Below are positions 23,016-30,749 of a stretch of 40,778 bases of DNA, piece by piece; position 1 is the stretch's first letter, and each line of letters opens with the position of its first letter. The notes under the pieces were generated by a model. That model had not been told where the DNA came from. It saw only the letters and a program-made list of their open reading frames with translations, and did no database searches. Both the position numbers and the translations under genes were made by a program. Location: positions 1 through 40,778 of the forward strand of contig CAIKHN010000015.1 in NCBI GenBank assembly GCA_903827265.1, given 5' to 3'. The DNA is from Candidatus Uhrbacteria bacterium. Its GTDB lineage: Bacteria > Patescibacteriota > Patescibacteriia > UBA9934.

Positions 23016-23990
23016 ATGAAGAGAGTGACAATCGGGTCGCTTTTCGCCGGATGTGGCGGAATGGATTTGGGATTCTTGCAGGAGGGTTTTTCCATACGAT
23101 GGGCGAACGATTTTGATCACTGGGCATGCGAAACGTACAAAAAGAATTTCGGTCCGCATATTATCGAAGATGATGTCGCGAAGCTGAATTTCGAAAAACT
23201 CGCGTCGTGCGACGTGATGCTCGGCGGCTTCCCGTGTCAGGATTTTTCAATGATTTCAAAAAGAAAGGGTCTTGGTACGGTGCGCGGGAATCTGTATCGT
23301 CATTTTGTAAAAGCAGTTGTTACCAAGAAACCGAAAATCTTCATCGCGGAAAACGTCAAAGGACTCATTACGGCAAACGAGGGGAAAGCTATACGACAAA
23401 TTACCGAAGATTTCACGCAAGCCGGATACCGCTTACAGGTTCATCTCGTGAACTTCGCGAATTATGGCGCTCCTCAATTACGCGAGCGAGTTCTTATTAT
23501 TGGGATTCGCAACGACCTCAAAAAAGAGTTCATCATGCCCGCTCCGACACACAGCAAGAGCACATGGGTTGGAGCACAACGCGCGCTCAAAGGCGTAGAA
23601 AAAGCACTCTATAACAATGAGCCCCTCAACATACGGCCGGAAACGATTGAAAAACTCAAACTCATTCCTCCCGGTGGAAACTTTTCAAGCATCCCCAAGA
23701 ATTCAAAGCATTACGTCAAAGGGATGATCAGTCACGTCTATCGTCGGTTGCATCCCGACATGCCGTCTTCGACCATTATCGCCGGGGGAGGTGGCGGAAC
23801 GTGGGGCTACCACTACGATGAACCAAGACCGCTCACAAACAGAGAGCGAGCACGTCTTTTTGGCTATCCGGATGATTTTATTTTCGAAGGTTCTACGGCG
23901 GAGGTTCGTCGCCAAATCGGCAACTCGGTTCCTCCGGTAGCAATTCGTGTTGTAGCGAAAGCAATCAAAAAATTCCTTGAAAAGAAATAA
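23016..23990 (+). CDS. DNA (cytosine-5-)-methyltransferase
   Basis: All key motifs of a C5 methyltransferase are present in 324 residues: motif I SLFAGCGGMDLGF (residues 8-20), motif IV GGFPCQDFS with catalytic Cys74, motif VI AENVKGL, motif VIII QLRERVLIIGI, motif IX with RPLTNRERARLFGYPDDF, and motif X RRQIGNSVPP. A target-recognition region lies between motifs VIII and IX. It transfers methyl from S-adenosylmethionine to cytosine and protects the host sites from the linked endonuclease. The next gene begins after four bases, so the three genes form an operon. No Shine-Dalgarno site is visible; the leader is the structured region at 22818-23000. Confidence 0.96.
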   Translation: MKRVTIGSLFAGCGGMDLGFLQEGFSIRWANDFDHWACETYKKNFGPHIIEDDVAKLNFEKLASCDVMLGGFPCQDFSMISKRKGLGTVRGNLYRHFVKAVVTKKPKIFIAENVKGLITANEGKAIRQITEDFTQAGYRLQVHLVNFANYGAPQLRERVLIIGIRNDLKKEFIMPAPTHSKSTWVGAQRALKGVEKALYNNEPLNIRPETIEKLKLIPPGGNFSSIPKNSKHYVKGMISHVYRRLHPDMPSSTIIAGGGGGTWGYHYDEPRPLTNRERARLFGYPDDFIFEGSTAEVRRQIGNSVPPVAIRVVAKAIKKFLEKK

Positions 23991-23994
23991 CGAT

Positions 23995-25050
23995 ATGGAA
24001 CTCATTTATTCCAGCGTTATTCCGGTTCAATATCCTGACGTTTCGAATTTTCAAAAAACGTTTGAACGTCAGCTTGTCGCATCTGGGGAAATAAAAATCG
24101 CAACGGGATATGTATCCGAAGATTCCCTCATGGAATTGAAATCAATTTTCGCCCACTACAAAAAGAGCGCTACGCCGAAAGCCTGCGATCTGATTATTGG
24201 GATGCACGGCCGAGAAGGATTCACACGGCCTCAGTACGAAGCAGCGTGCTCACTAGGCCAATTTCTCAGCGACAATCGTATCGGCTGTGTGCGCGTTTGT
24301 ACCGCATTCAAATTCCACGGAAAGGTTTACTCATTCCTAAAGAATCAGCTCCCCCACGCATCAATCGTTGGATCGTCCAACATATCCAACATTCTCGGCC
24401 TCGGTGCGCAGTGGGAAGTGGACACATTGATTACGGAAACGCAGAAAATCACAGATCTCATCGGGCTTCATGAAGACATTGCACGAAAAACAACAAAACC
24501 AATTCTCGAATATACAGACGTAAAATTCATCGATCGCCAAGACCTTCTTGAAGGCTGTAGCAATGTCGAAAAAGTCAGTCATCAAGAACTCGACCGGGCC
24601 AAGCATTCAGTAACTGGTCTCACATTTGATATTCCTCTCAAAGCCGAAGCCAGAAGTAATCTCAATGCACATTTTGGAAAAGGACGAGAAGCCCCAACGG
24701 GACTCATACGATCACGCCCCTGGTACGAAGTGGAAGTTATTGTGCCACTCGCAATCACCACGTTGTCAGGTTATCCGCCAATCGGAGAAACATTCACTGT
24801 TTATACCGATGATGGATGGTCATTCAAGTGCAAGGTCAATGGACAGAACAGCAAGAATCTTCGTTCGGAAGGCGATCTTCAAATTTTGGGTAGATGGATC
24901 AAGGGACGAATGGAAGATGCTCGGGTGCTGAAAGTTGGAGAACTCGTCACCGCAGAAATGCTCCAACACTACGGAACAAATCACCTCAAACTCTCAGCAA
25001 CAAATGATCCGAGGCTTTGGCTTTTGGATTTCTCACCCAAAAAGATATGA
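23995..25050 (+). CDS. NgoFVII/NgoAVII-type PLD restriction endonuclease
   Basis: The 351-residue protein has an N-terminal phospholipase-D-like nuclease domain with the HxK motif at H108 and K110 (KFHGKVYSF), then IVGSSNISN around residues 124-132. The C-terminal part from about residue 235 (WYEVEVIVPLAITTLSGYPP, FTVYTDDGWSFKCKVNGQNS, then LKLSATNDPRLWLLDF) fits the B3-like DNA-recognition domain of the BfiI/NgoAVII family. Such nucleases cut DNA without metal ions through a covalent histidine intermediate. The start ATG 23995 lies four bases after the methyltransferase stop. Its stop overlaps the Z1 gene start (ATGA). Confidence 0.88.
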   Translation: MELIYSSVIPVQYPDVSNFQKTFERQLVASGEIKIATGYVSEDSLMELKSIFAHYKKSATPKACDLIIGMHGREGFTRPQYEAACSLGQFLSDNRIGCVRVCTAFKFHGKVYSFLKNQLPHASIVGSSNISNILGLGAQWEVDTLITETQKITDLIGLHEDIARKTTKPILEYTDVKFIDRQDLLEGCSNVEKVSHQELDRAKHSVTGLTFDIPLKAEARSNLNAHFGKGREAPTGLIRSRPWYEVEVIVPLAITTLSGYPPIGETFTVYTDDGWSFKCKVNGQNSKNLRSEGDLQILGRWIKGRMEDARVLKVGELVTAEMLQHYGTNHLKLSATNDPRLWLLDFSPKKI

Positions 25051-26954
25051 GCTATCTCGAAACATATATTGAACGCGCCGAGGCGAGCACCAAAGGAACA
25101 GCCGTTGCCCTCAGACAATCTGCCGAAGACTTTGCGAATAAGTACATCGCAAACTTCAACTTCAATGAACACATTTCGGGACTACTCTTTGGACATGTTC
25201 AAAGTGGAAAGACGGGACAAATGTTCGCTATCGCTTCGGCTGCCGCTGATGCTGGCTTTCGTCTCTTCATCCTCGTGACGACCGACAATATCCGACTTCA
25301 ACAACAAACACTTGATCGAGCCAAAAAACTGCTCGGCGGATTCATGGATGGGTTTCGTGTGCTCAATGAAACAGACGATGCTGCCTTCCTCGTTCCACCA
25401 AGTGCGAACAATCCAACGATCATCGTATTGAAAAAGAATGTTCGTGTTTTGAGACATTGGGCTGATCACATTTCTGCGAGTAAGTATTTCCGTGATAGTC
25501 CGATATTCGTACTTGACGACGAGGGGGATGCTTCAAGCCTCAACACAAAGGTAAACATCCCTGATAAAAGTGCAATCCATGAATTGCTTGAACGAATTCG
25601 AAAACAAGAACCTTCAAGTTTCTATCTTCACGTTACGGCAACGCCACAGTCGTTACTGCTCCAAGCGGAAGAATCTGGTTGGCGACCTGGATTTGCCCAC
25701 TATATCGCTCCGGGGAAAGGATATCTTGGGGGAGATCTCTTTTACGGAGAAGAAACTACTTCCATCCGTATTACACCAGACGATGAAAAGAACACGCTTT
25801 TGAAAAGTGACGATATTCCCGAAGGACTACGCAAGGCCGTTTTGTCTTTTCTTATTACCGGAGCGCATAGTCTTCTGACAGGAGATCGTACTGTTTGTAG
25901 CTTGCTCATTCATCCCGGGATACAAATCAAAGAGCACAATCAGACCAAAGAAAAAGTTGAACGATTCCTCTGCGGTGTGCGAGAAGACCTCACAAACGAA
26001 TCGCCAACGTTCCTTTGTAACCTTCAAGACGCATGGAGCGATCTTGCAACGACAAAACCCGATCTCAGTAGCATGGATCAAATAAAGGCATTCCTGCTCA
26101 ATGGACTCCCCCAAATCAATGTCATCGTCATGAACTCCAAAACAATTGATGGAGTTCGATACGACTCCGGACTCAACGTTTTGGTTGGCGGAAACAGTTT
26201 GGGTCGAGGAGTAACATTCCCCGGACTTCACACTGTTTACTACTGTCGCAGTTCAAAAACTCCCCAAGCGGATACGTGCTGGCAGCACGCCCGTATTTTC
26301 GGCTACGACCGTGATGCAGGACTTTGTCGCATCTTCACGCCAGAACCCCTTGCAAAGCTGTTCAGAGAGCTCAACGACGCAAACAACGCCCTATTCTCTG
26401 TCCTCCGTGAGAAGGGACCGGATGGTGTTCACGTTCTGACTCCTGCGGGGACACGTCCAACGCGAATGAATATTCTCAAAACAGATGAACTGGCTATTCT
26501 TGCAGGTGGCGTCAATTACTTCCCGTCAGCCGCTAAGGAAAGCAATCTCAGCGCACTTGATGACATCCTGGGGGAGATAGACGCCGACCGCCCTTCTACT
26601 GCCGAAGAAATCATAAGGATTCTGCAATTGATCCAAGTGGAAAAGGGCGATCCATGGATCAGCCACAATTTTCCTGGCTGTGTCATGGCCCAAGAACAAT
26701 CCGGTAAGAAGCAATCTTTCCGCCTTATTGTGAGAACGGATCGAAGCATCAAAAAAGGGATGAGAACGTTGCTCTCCCCAGATGATCGAGAGTTGGGCAA
26801 AGAACACAACGATAAAACAGTTTTGACGATGTACAGACTACGAGGCGAAGCAGAGAAAGGATGGAGCGGTAGTCCTCTTTGGGTTCCCAACATCAAACTC
26901 GCCGATGGCATGTGTATCTTCCTGAGTTCAAAGGAACTTTTGCCGATATTCTAA
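25047..26954 (+). CDS. Z1 domain ATPase of an ATP-dependent restriction system
   Basis: The 635-residue protein has Walker A GHVQSGKT (K55), then RLFILVTTDNIRLQQQTLDR, a DExD-like FVLDDEGDAS, HVTATPQSLL, and the Z1 signature LVGGNSLGRGVTFPGLHTVY with SKTPQADTCWQHARIFGY, which is equivalent to superfamily II helicase motifs V and VI. Z1 proteins partner PLD/B3 endonucleases in NgoAVII and CglI systems, where they use ATP to activate or translocate the nuclease. The gene is translationally coupled to the endonuclease by an ATGA overlap. Length is within the family range. Confidence 0.9.
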   Translation: MSYLETYIERAEASTKGTAVALRQSAEDFANKYIANFNFNEHISGLLFGHVQSGKTGQMFAIASAAADAGFRLFILVTTDNIRLQQQTLDRAKKLLGGFMDGFRVLNETDDAAFLVPPSANNPTIIVLKKNVRVLRHWADHISASKYFRDSPIFVLDDEGDASSLNTKVNIPDKSAIHELLERIRKQEPSSFYLHVTATPQSLLLQAEESGWRPGFAHYIAPGKGYLGGDLFYGEETTSIRITPDDEKNTLLKSDDIPEGLRKAVLSFLITGAHSLLTGDRTVCSLLIHPGIQIKEHNQTKEKVERFLCGVREDLTNESPTFLCNLQDAWSDLATTKPDLSSMDQIKAFLLNGLPQINVIVMNSKTIDGVRYDSGLNVLVGGNSLGRGVTFPGLHTVYYCRSSKTPQADTCWQHARIFGYDRDAGLCRIFTPEPLAKLFRELNDANNALFSVLREKGPDGVHVLTPAGTRPTRMNILKTDELAILAGGVNYFPSAAKESNLSALDDILGEIDADRPSTAEEIIRILQLIQVEKGDPWISHNFPGCVMAQEQSGKKQSFRLIVRTDRSIKKGMRTLLSPDDRELGKEHNDKTVLTMYRLRGEAEKGWSGSPLWVPNIKLADGMCIFLSSKELLPIF

Positions 26955-27028
26955 TCCGAAATTCGAGAAGAGCGTTTTCAAAGCGAATCAGGCTCTGCGT
27001 TGTGGTACCCGTCTTAAAAAAGCGAAAC

Positions 27029-27062
27029 GCACCCGGAGGCGGCACGTTTGCCGCGCGGGTGC
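27029..27062 (-). terminator. Terminator of the lipoprotein gene at 27071
   Basis: GCACCCG-ga-GGCGGC-acgttt-GCCGC-g-CGGGTGC, followed on the minus strand by GTTTCGCTTTTTT. The G+C-rich stem and TTCGCTTTTTT tail resemble the terminators of the other G+C-rich units. The 27000-base side (26955-27028) holds nothing else recognisable. Confidence 0.85.
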
Positions 27063-27070
27063 GCAAGATG

Positions 27071-27775
27071 TCACTCGGGCATGATGGTGAAGAAGCCTTC
27101 GGCCGTGGATTCACCGGAAGTGCCATTGGACGCCGTCCACGTGACGACCGCGAACACACGCATCAGGTCGGCGTTGGCGTCGTGCAGATCGGCGATCTCG
27201 GCCATCATTTCGTCTTCAGAGAAGAACGCCATGGTGAAGCCGAAGTCGATGGACGTGACGCTGTCAGCCGTGAGCGCGGAGCTGGTGGTGTCGATCACCC
27301 ACTCATTGCTGCAGTAGGTGTTCCCATCCGTGTACGAACCGCAGAAGTTGTCGTACCGCGTGTACACGCCGATGTGCTGGTCGGCCGTCCCGACACCCAG
27401 ACGGGTGTCACCGATCGTGGTTGGCCACGCCGCGTTGGCCGCTCCGATGAAGACATCGAGTTCGGTCACGGTGTAGGTGACGCCAAGATCGTTGGTGTGC
27501 GTGAGGAGGTGGGGCAGGACGACGCTGTCGAGCGTCACAGTTTCACTGGCCACGACCCACTCGGCGATGAAGCCGGAGGGTTCGACGACCGGCGTGCCGG
27601 TGTCGGTCTCCTGAGCGGTGTCGGTGTCGACCACGCCAGTGTCGTCCATGTTCTCGGCCGTGTCGGACTGGGCGCTGTCCTCGAGGTTGGGTTCGGCGGT
27701 GTTGCCGGACTTCTCTTCGGGGATCGCACGACAGCCGACGGTGAGAACGAGGACGATGAGCAGATTGGAACGCAT
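27071..27775 (-). CDS. Lipoprotein with Thr/Asp-rich linker, G+C-rich acquired gene
   Basis: The 234-residue protein begins MRSNLLIVLVLTVGC, a type II signal peptide with the lipobox LTVGC, so Cys15 would be lipidated. A low-complexity linker follows (residues about 35-65, repeated TDT, TAE, TGV units), then a beta-rich domain with two cysteines (FCGSYTDGNTYC). Such acidic TDT-type linkers are common in myxobacterial-type lipoproteins, so a distant donor is possible. The start fits TGGAG eight bases upstream. A perfect promoter and a terminator enclose it. The function is unknown. Confidence 0.75.
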   Translation of the reverse strand: MRSNLLIVLVLTVGCRAIPEEKSGNTAEPNLEDSAQSDTAENMDDTGVVDTDTAQETDTGTPVVEPSGFIAEWVVASETVTLDSVVLPHLLTHTNDLGVTYTVTELDVFIGAANAAWPTTIGDTRLGVGTADQHIGVYTRYDNFCGSYTDGNTYCSNEWVIDTTSSALTADSVTSIDFGFTMAFFSEDEMMAEIADLHDANADLMRVFAVVTWTASNGTSGESTAEGFFTIMPE

Positions 27776-27887
27776 GGGGGAACTCCAGTGTGTTGGGACA
27801 GTGGGCGGAAATGCCCGTCTATTGGCACCACTTTGTAGTGATGGCTATAGACGGACATCGCTCCTTTGGCCTTCATCGTAACCCTAT

Positions 27888-27916
27888 ATAATAGCGCAAA
27901 AATAGGCTTTTGTCAA
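27888..27916 (-). promoter_or_regulatory. Strong promoter of the lipoprotein gene
   Basis: On the minus strand TTGACA, a 17-base spacer, then TATTAT. It is close in sequence to the promoter at 31555-31583: TTGACxxAAxxCTATTTTT then GCTAxTATA. The leader to the ATG at 27775 is about 105 bases. Confidence 0.85.
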
Positions 27917-28044
27917 CCAGAAATACGAAGAAGAGCCAATAAAAGCAAGCATTTTACTGGAAATGACCTGTGTACAAGTTTTTGGGCTTTTCTGTAAAGG
28001 ACTCGAGATTCCCTGGCAGCGAGATATGTTAGAATTCCAACAAT

Positions 28045-28515
28045 ATGCCAAACAAACCAGGAGCTGATGCGATCATTGTTCACAACAACAAAATCTGTCT
28101 TGTTCTTCGGGATAACATTCCCACGATTTCCCGCCCAAACAAGTGGAATGCTCCAGGGGGAGGTATAGATGAAGGCGAGACTCCAGAGGAGGGGCTACGT
28201 CGTGAGCTAAAAGAAGAAATCAATCTCGACGCAACAGATATTATCAGCCTTGGATCGACGACGGATACAAACGGGATGATCGTGTACCGATTTTTCGTCC
28301 CCGTCACTGATGAACAGTTTCAAGCCATCACGCTTCTTGAAGAAGGCCAGCGTCTCGATTGGTTTACGTTTGATGAAGTTTTGGAATTCAGCAAAGTGGA
28401 AGAGTTCACACCAAATTTTACGTTCTTTCTTGAAGCATTCGCAGATGACCTCAAAAAACTCATTGAGGGCAAGCGAGAATTCACTCTGCGACACGAAACG
28501 TTAGGGATTCGATGA
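28045..28515 (+). CDS. Nudix hydrolase
   Basis: The 156-residue protein has a full Nudix box, GGGIDEGETPEEGLRRELKEEI around residues 36-57 (G..E......REL.EE), preceded by the strand IVHNNKICLVLRDN. It should cleave a nucleoside diphosphate linked to another moiety with Mg2+, for example an oxidised or modified nucleotide; substrate unknown. The ATG follows an extended -10 (TGTTAGAAT, 28027-28035) by nine bases, so it is likely leaderless. A second Nudix gene follows after 21 bases. Confidence 0.9.
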   Translation: MPNKPGADAIIVHNNKICLVLRDNIPTISRPNKWNAPGGGIDEGETPEEGLRRELKEEINLDATDIISLGSTTDTNGMIVYRFFVPVTDEQFQAITLLEEGQRLDWFTFDEVLEFSKVEEFTPNFTFFLEAFADDLKKLIEGKREFTLRHETLGIR

Positions 28516-28536
28516 GTCTGCACGTACAATCAAAAT

Positions 28537-28983
28537 ATGACAACTGAAAAATCCCAAGCTAACAAAGTTATCGTCTATTGCGTCAATGCCGGTAAGCTCC
28601 TTGTTTTTCGTCATACGGATTTTTCGTTTGAAGAAGTGGGCATTCAAGTTCCAGCGGGAACAATCCGAGATGGCGAGTCTCCTAAAGACGCGGCACTCCG
28701 AGAGCTTCAAGAAGAAACGGGACGAGAAGAATTCGAAATTATCGGTGAAATCGGAATCGCGACCTACGACATGTCACCATATCGCAACGAAATCCAGAAT
28801 CGGCATTTCTTTCTCGCAAGACCGACAACATCGTTTCCTGATCGCTGGAAGAGTGCAGAGGAACACGACGGAAATCAACCACCAACAAACCTCAAATGCT
28901 TCTGGATTCCTTTGGAAAGCGGGCATATTCTGCAAGCCGGACAGGGTGAGTTGCTTCATTCGATCGATGAGGTTTTGGTTTGA
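28537..28983 (+). CDS. Nudix hydrolase (second copy)
   Basis: The 148-residue product has the Nudix box GTIRDGESPKDAALRELQEETG and a core strand VIYCVNAGKLLVFRH. It differs strongly from the first Nudix protein, so it is not a recent duplication. TACAAT at 28525-28530 puts the predicted transcript start on the A of the ATG, which makes the gene leaderless. Its stop overlaps the start of the next frame (TTG 28980). Substrate unknown. Confidence 0.9.
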   Translation: MTTEKSQANKVIVYCVNAGKLLVFRHTDFSFEEVGIQVPAGTIRDGESPKDAALRELQEETGREEFEIIGEIGIATYDMSPYRNEIQNRHFFLARPTTSFPDRWKSAEEHDGNQPPTNLKCFWIPLESGHILQAGQGELLHSIDEVLV

Positions 28984-29231
28984 AATATGGAAGATCGTCT
29001 TATCAAGAACTGCAAAGCTCTACTTACCGCCTACGCGTCATCGGCTCTCTCACGAAATGCTCTGTGCGACTCGGAGTGATTACGCAATCCGAAGCTGATA
29101 CATGGTCACGAGAAAAGATTTCCGAACGATGGCGTGAACGCCTCGCGGGATCAGGTATCGATCCCATCGACATGCACCCGCCGCTATGGTTCTGGAGCAG
29201 AAATAATTTTCAATATATATTACCGGAATAA
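28980..29231 (+). CDS. Unknown 83-residue protein, possibly frameshifted
   Basis: The frame starts with TTG 28980 overlapping the Nudix stop. The C-terminal 50 residues look coding: GVITQSEADTWSREKISER, then HPPLWFWSRNNFQYILPE. A competing ATG at 28987 in another frame reads MEDRLIKNCKALLTAYASSA for about 30 residues before a stop near 29079, and this looks like a typical protein start that could join the downstream frame by one frameshift around 29065-29080. No family recognised. A short protein from this operon, intact or disrupted, cannot be decided from sequence alone. Confidence 0.45.
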   Translation: MKYGRSSYQELQSSTYRLRVIGSLTKCSVRLGVITQSEADTWSREKISERWRERLAGSGIDPIDMHPPLWFWSRNNFQYILPE

Positions 29232-29232
29232 T

Positions 29233-29568
29233 ATGACCGACGAATCTCCGAAACTCTCCAACTTACAAGAAGCAATTGACTACATCGCTGCGCGATTTGT
29301 TTTTGATGAAGCGAGCTATCCGCTTTTACAAAAGCTGACACCGGAGGAACGATTGCAATTCTCTATCAATCACAGCCTACAGCACATGATGAAGCAGCTT
29401 GGTCGAATCGCGACGCATCTTGAAGATAAGGATCATGGCGGTGCAGGCAATGACGATTTGCTCAAACAGGCTCTCGTCAAAGAGTTCATCAATATTCTTC
29501 GCCTTTCTGAGCTTCTGAACGTCGAGGCAGAAGAATTGCTTGAATCGATACCGAAGTTCATGAAATAA
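29233..29568 (+). CDS. Small helical protein, MazG-like pattern
   Basis: The 111-residue product is all helical (TDESPKLSNLQEAIDYIAAR; HSLQHMMKQLGRIATHLEDK; EFINILRLSELLNVEAEELL). The order of helices and EFINILRLSELL resembles all-alpha NTP pyrophosphatases (MazG/dUTPase-like) where ADxLI..LL sits, but the catalytic acidic pairs are only partly present. If right, it would remove pyrophosphate from non-standard nucleotides, in keeping with the two Nudix genes. TATATT at 29216-29221 serves as its -10; the ATG is 11 bases later. Confidence 0.5.
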   Translation: MTDESPKLSNLQEAIDYIAARFVFDEASYPLLQKLTPEERLQFSINHSLQHMMKQLGRIATHLEDKDHGGAGNDDLLKQALVKEFINILRLSELLNVEAEELLESIPKFMK

Positions 29569-29672
29569 AAACGAGCGAACGGTATTCAAAGCAAATCCGG
29601 CGTTGAGTCGTCGTACCCCTACCTCCTCCTACATACTCATCGCAAGAGTTCTAACGTCGCGTACTAGCCCCT

Positions 29673-29844
29673 GCCACGTCGGTCGCGACCGACGTGGCCT
29701 GCCACGATACGTCATTCGCAAATGACGTATCACGATCGACCATTCGATCGATAAACAGGTCACGTAAGGTCGTGCCAAGGTGACAACACACAAGCGCCAC
29801 AGTACGTCGTTCGTGAACGATCGTACCGAAAGGCGCTTTTGTGT
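29673..29844. repeat. Cluster of palindromes
   Basis: Successive hairpins: GCCACGTCGGTCG-CGACCGACGTGGC (29673-29698, perfect), GATACGTCATT-cgca-AATGACGTATC (29706-29731), CGATCGA-ccat-TCGATCG (29733-29750), and a larger ACACAAGCGCC ... GGCGCTTTTGTGT (29788-29798 with 29832-29844) enclosing GTACGTCGTTC...GAACGATCGTAC. The stretch from 29569 to the GIY-YIG gene has no convincing gene. The leftmost part shares about 90 bases with 31720-31830. Confidence 0.7.
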
Positions 29845-29867
29845 TTGCATGGTAGAATTTTTGCATT

Positions 29868-30134
29868 ATGTGGTATTTCTACATTCTTCAGAGTTTAACA
29901 AGACCCGACTATTTCTATAAAGGTTCAACTGGCAATCTTGAGAAACGCCTTACAGAACACAATCTCGGTGAAACAATTTCAAACAGACCATACAAACCGT
30001 TTCGTATTGTGTATTACGAGGCATATGTTTCCGAGAGCGCCGCAAGACTCCGAGAATCCGCAGTAAAGAAAAGCGGGTCGATTTCCGTTCCATTGTTACG
30101 ACGGATAAAAGAAAGTTTGAATGTACTCGAATAA
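29868..30134 (+). CDS. GIY-YIG nuclease-domain protein (UPF0213-like)
   Basis: The 88-residue protein starts MWYFYILQSLTRPDYFYKGS, the Y-Y-x(n)-Y-x-G form of the GIY-YIG signature, with NLEKRLTEHNLGE (conserved Arg/His/Asn) and a late Glu region. This is the size of stand-alone YhbQ/UPF0213-type proteins, with possible DNA cleavage activity. TAGAAT at 29853-29858 with upstream TG places the transcript start next to the ATG (leaderless). Confidence 0.87.
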   Translation: MWYFYILQSLTRPDYFYKGSTGNLEKRLTEHNLGETISNRPYKPFRIVYYEAYVSESAARLRESAVKKSGSISVPLLRRIKESLNVLE

Positions 30135-30220
30135 ATGTCGGTAAGACATTCTATGTGGATGGAATGCTCATGCACGAGCAGAGTTTATGTGTAATACTGC
30201 TCGAGATTGAATATCGTCTT

Positions 30221-30742
30221 ATGCCAAACATTCTCGTCACGGGACCAGCAGGGTCGGGAAAATCCTATCTTTCCAAGAAATTGTCAGAGAAAGGGGTAAA
30301 AACTATCGACGGAGACGCCATGACGGACGTCTGCCGATGGTTCGATAAAAATGGCAACAGGGACGAGTTTCCTGAAGATATCAGCAAGGCCGATGCTGCG
30401 TGGTTCAACTCTCACGTTTTCCTTTGGGATACGCCAAGTCTCATAGAGTTTTTATCAAAGAACGAGCCCATAGTCGTCCTCGGCGTCTGCGACAACATCG
30501 CCGAAGTGGTGAAATATTTCGACCGCGCCTATTACCTCAAAGTCCCGTTCAGCGTCGCAAAGGAGCGTCTGCTCAACCCAGAACGTCAGGCTTTTACCGC
30601 GTTCGGTCAACACGAGGAGCAACGAATAGCATTAGAGAAAATGATTGCCGACGCTGACAAAAAAGCTGCTGATTTGGGGATGACTATTATCGACGCCACG
30701 CTTCCTGCCGATGAAATCCTGCGGCTGATAGACTTGGCATAA
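30221..30742 (+). CDS. P-loop kinase-like NTPase (adenylate/shikimate kinase fold)
   Basis: The 173-residue protein has Walker A GPAGSGKS near residues 8-15 and the layout of small nucleotide kinases (DGDAMTDVCRWFD in the acceptor region, a Walker B-like VVLGVCDN, then a lid-like VAKERLLNPERQ). The family phosphorylates small molecules; the acceptor is unknown. The start at ATG 30221 fits the P-loop consensus and omits 22 weak residues of a longer frame. It ends directly before the terminator of the convergent 30824 gene. Confidence 0.75.
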   Translation: MPNILVTGPAGSGKSYLSKKLSEKGVKTIDGDAMTDVCRWFDKNGNRDEFPEDISKADAAWFNSHVFLWDTPSLIEFLSKNEPIVVLGVCDNIAEVVKYFDRAYYLKVPFSVAKERLLNPERQAFTAFGQHEEQRIALEKMIADADKKAADLGMTIIDATLPADEILRLIDLA

Positions 30743-30749
30743 AAACGAA

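Larger units (their letters stand above)
15574..26954. mobile_element. Integrative element in tRNA-Trp (right end not defined)
   Basis: The span runs from the tRNA 3' end through the large serine recombinase, the replication-type genes and the restriction-modification cargo. The left edge is supported by the recombinase coding sequence ending within the tRNA. The right edge is unknown; 26954 is the last gene that clearly belongs. The ten bases GCCCCTGCCA at the tRNA 3' end (15574-15583) recur at 29667-29676, which could mark the far attachment site. No conjugation genes are visible, so transfer would need a helper. Confidence 0.6.

Noticed and set aside
26879-27838. Plus-strand frame of 319 codons across the lipoprotein gene
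   Set aside because: It is rich in Val/Gly/Arg/Asp as expected for an antisense shadow of a G+C-rich gene; the minus-strand lipoprotein has a signal peptide, Shine-Dalgarno site and promoter.
15574-29676. CRISPR array or rRNA within the element
   Set aside because: No regularly spaced identical repeats and no rRNA-like sequence were seen.
29629-29866. Minus-strand frames of 71-73 codons in the palindrome cluster
   Set aside because: They are formed by the palindromes, and frames change within the segment aligned with the 31625 gene; treated as decayed or non-coding sequence.
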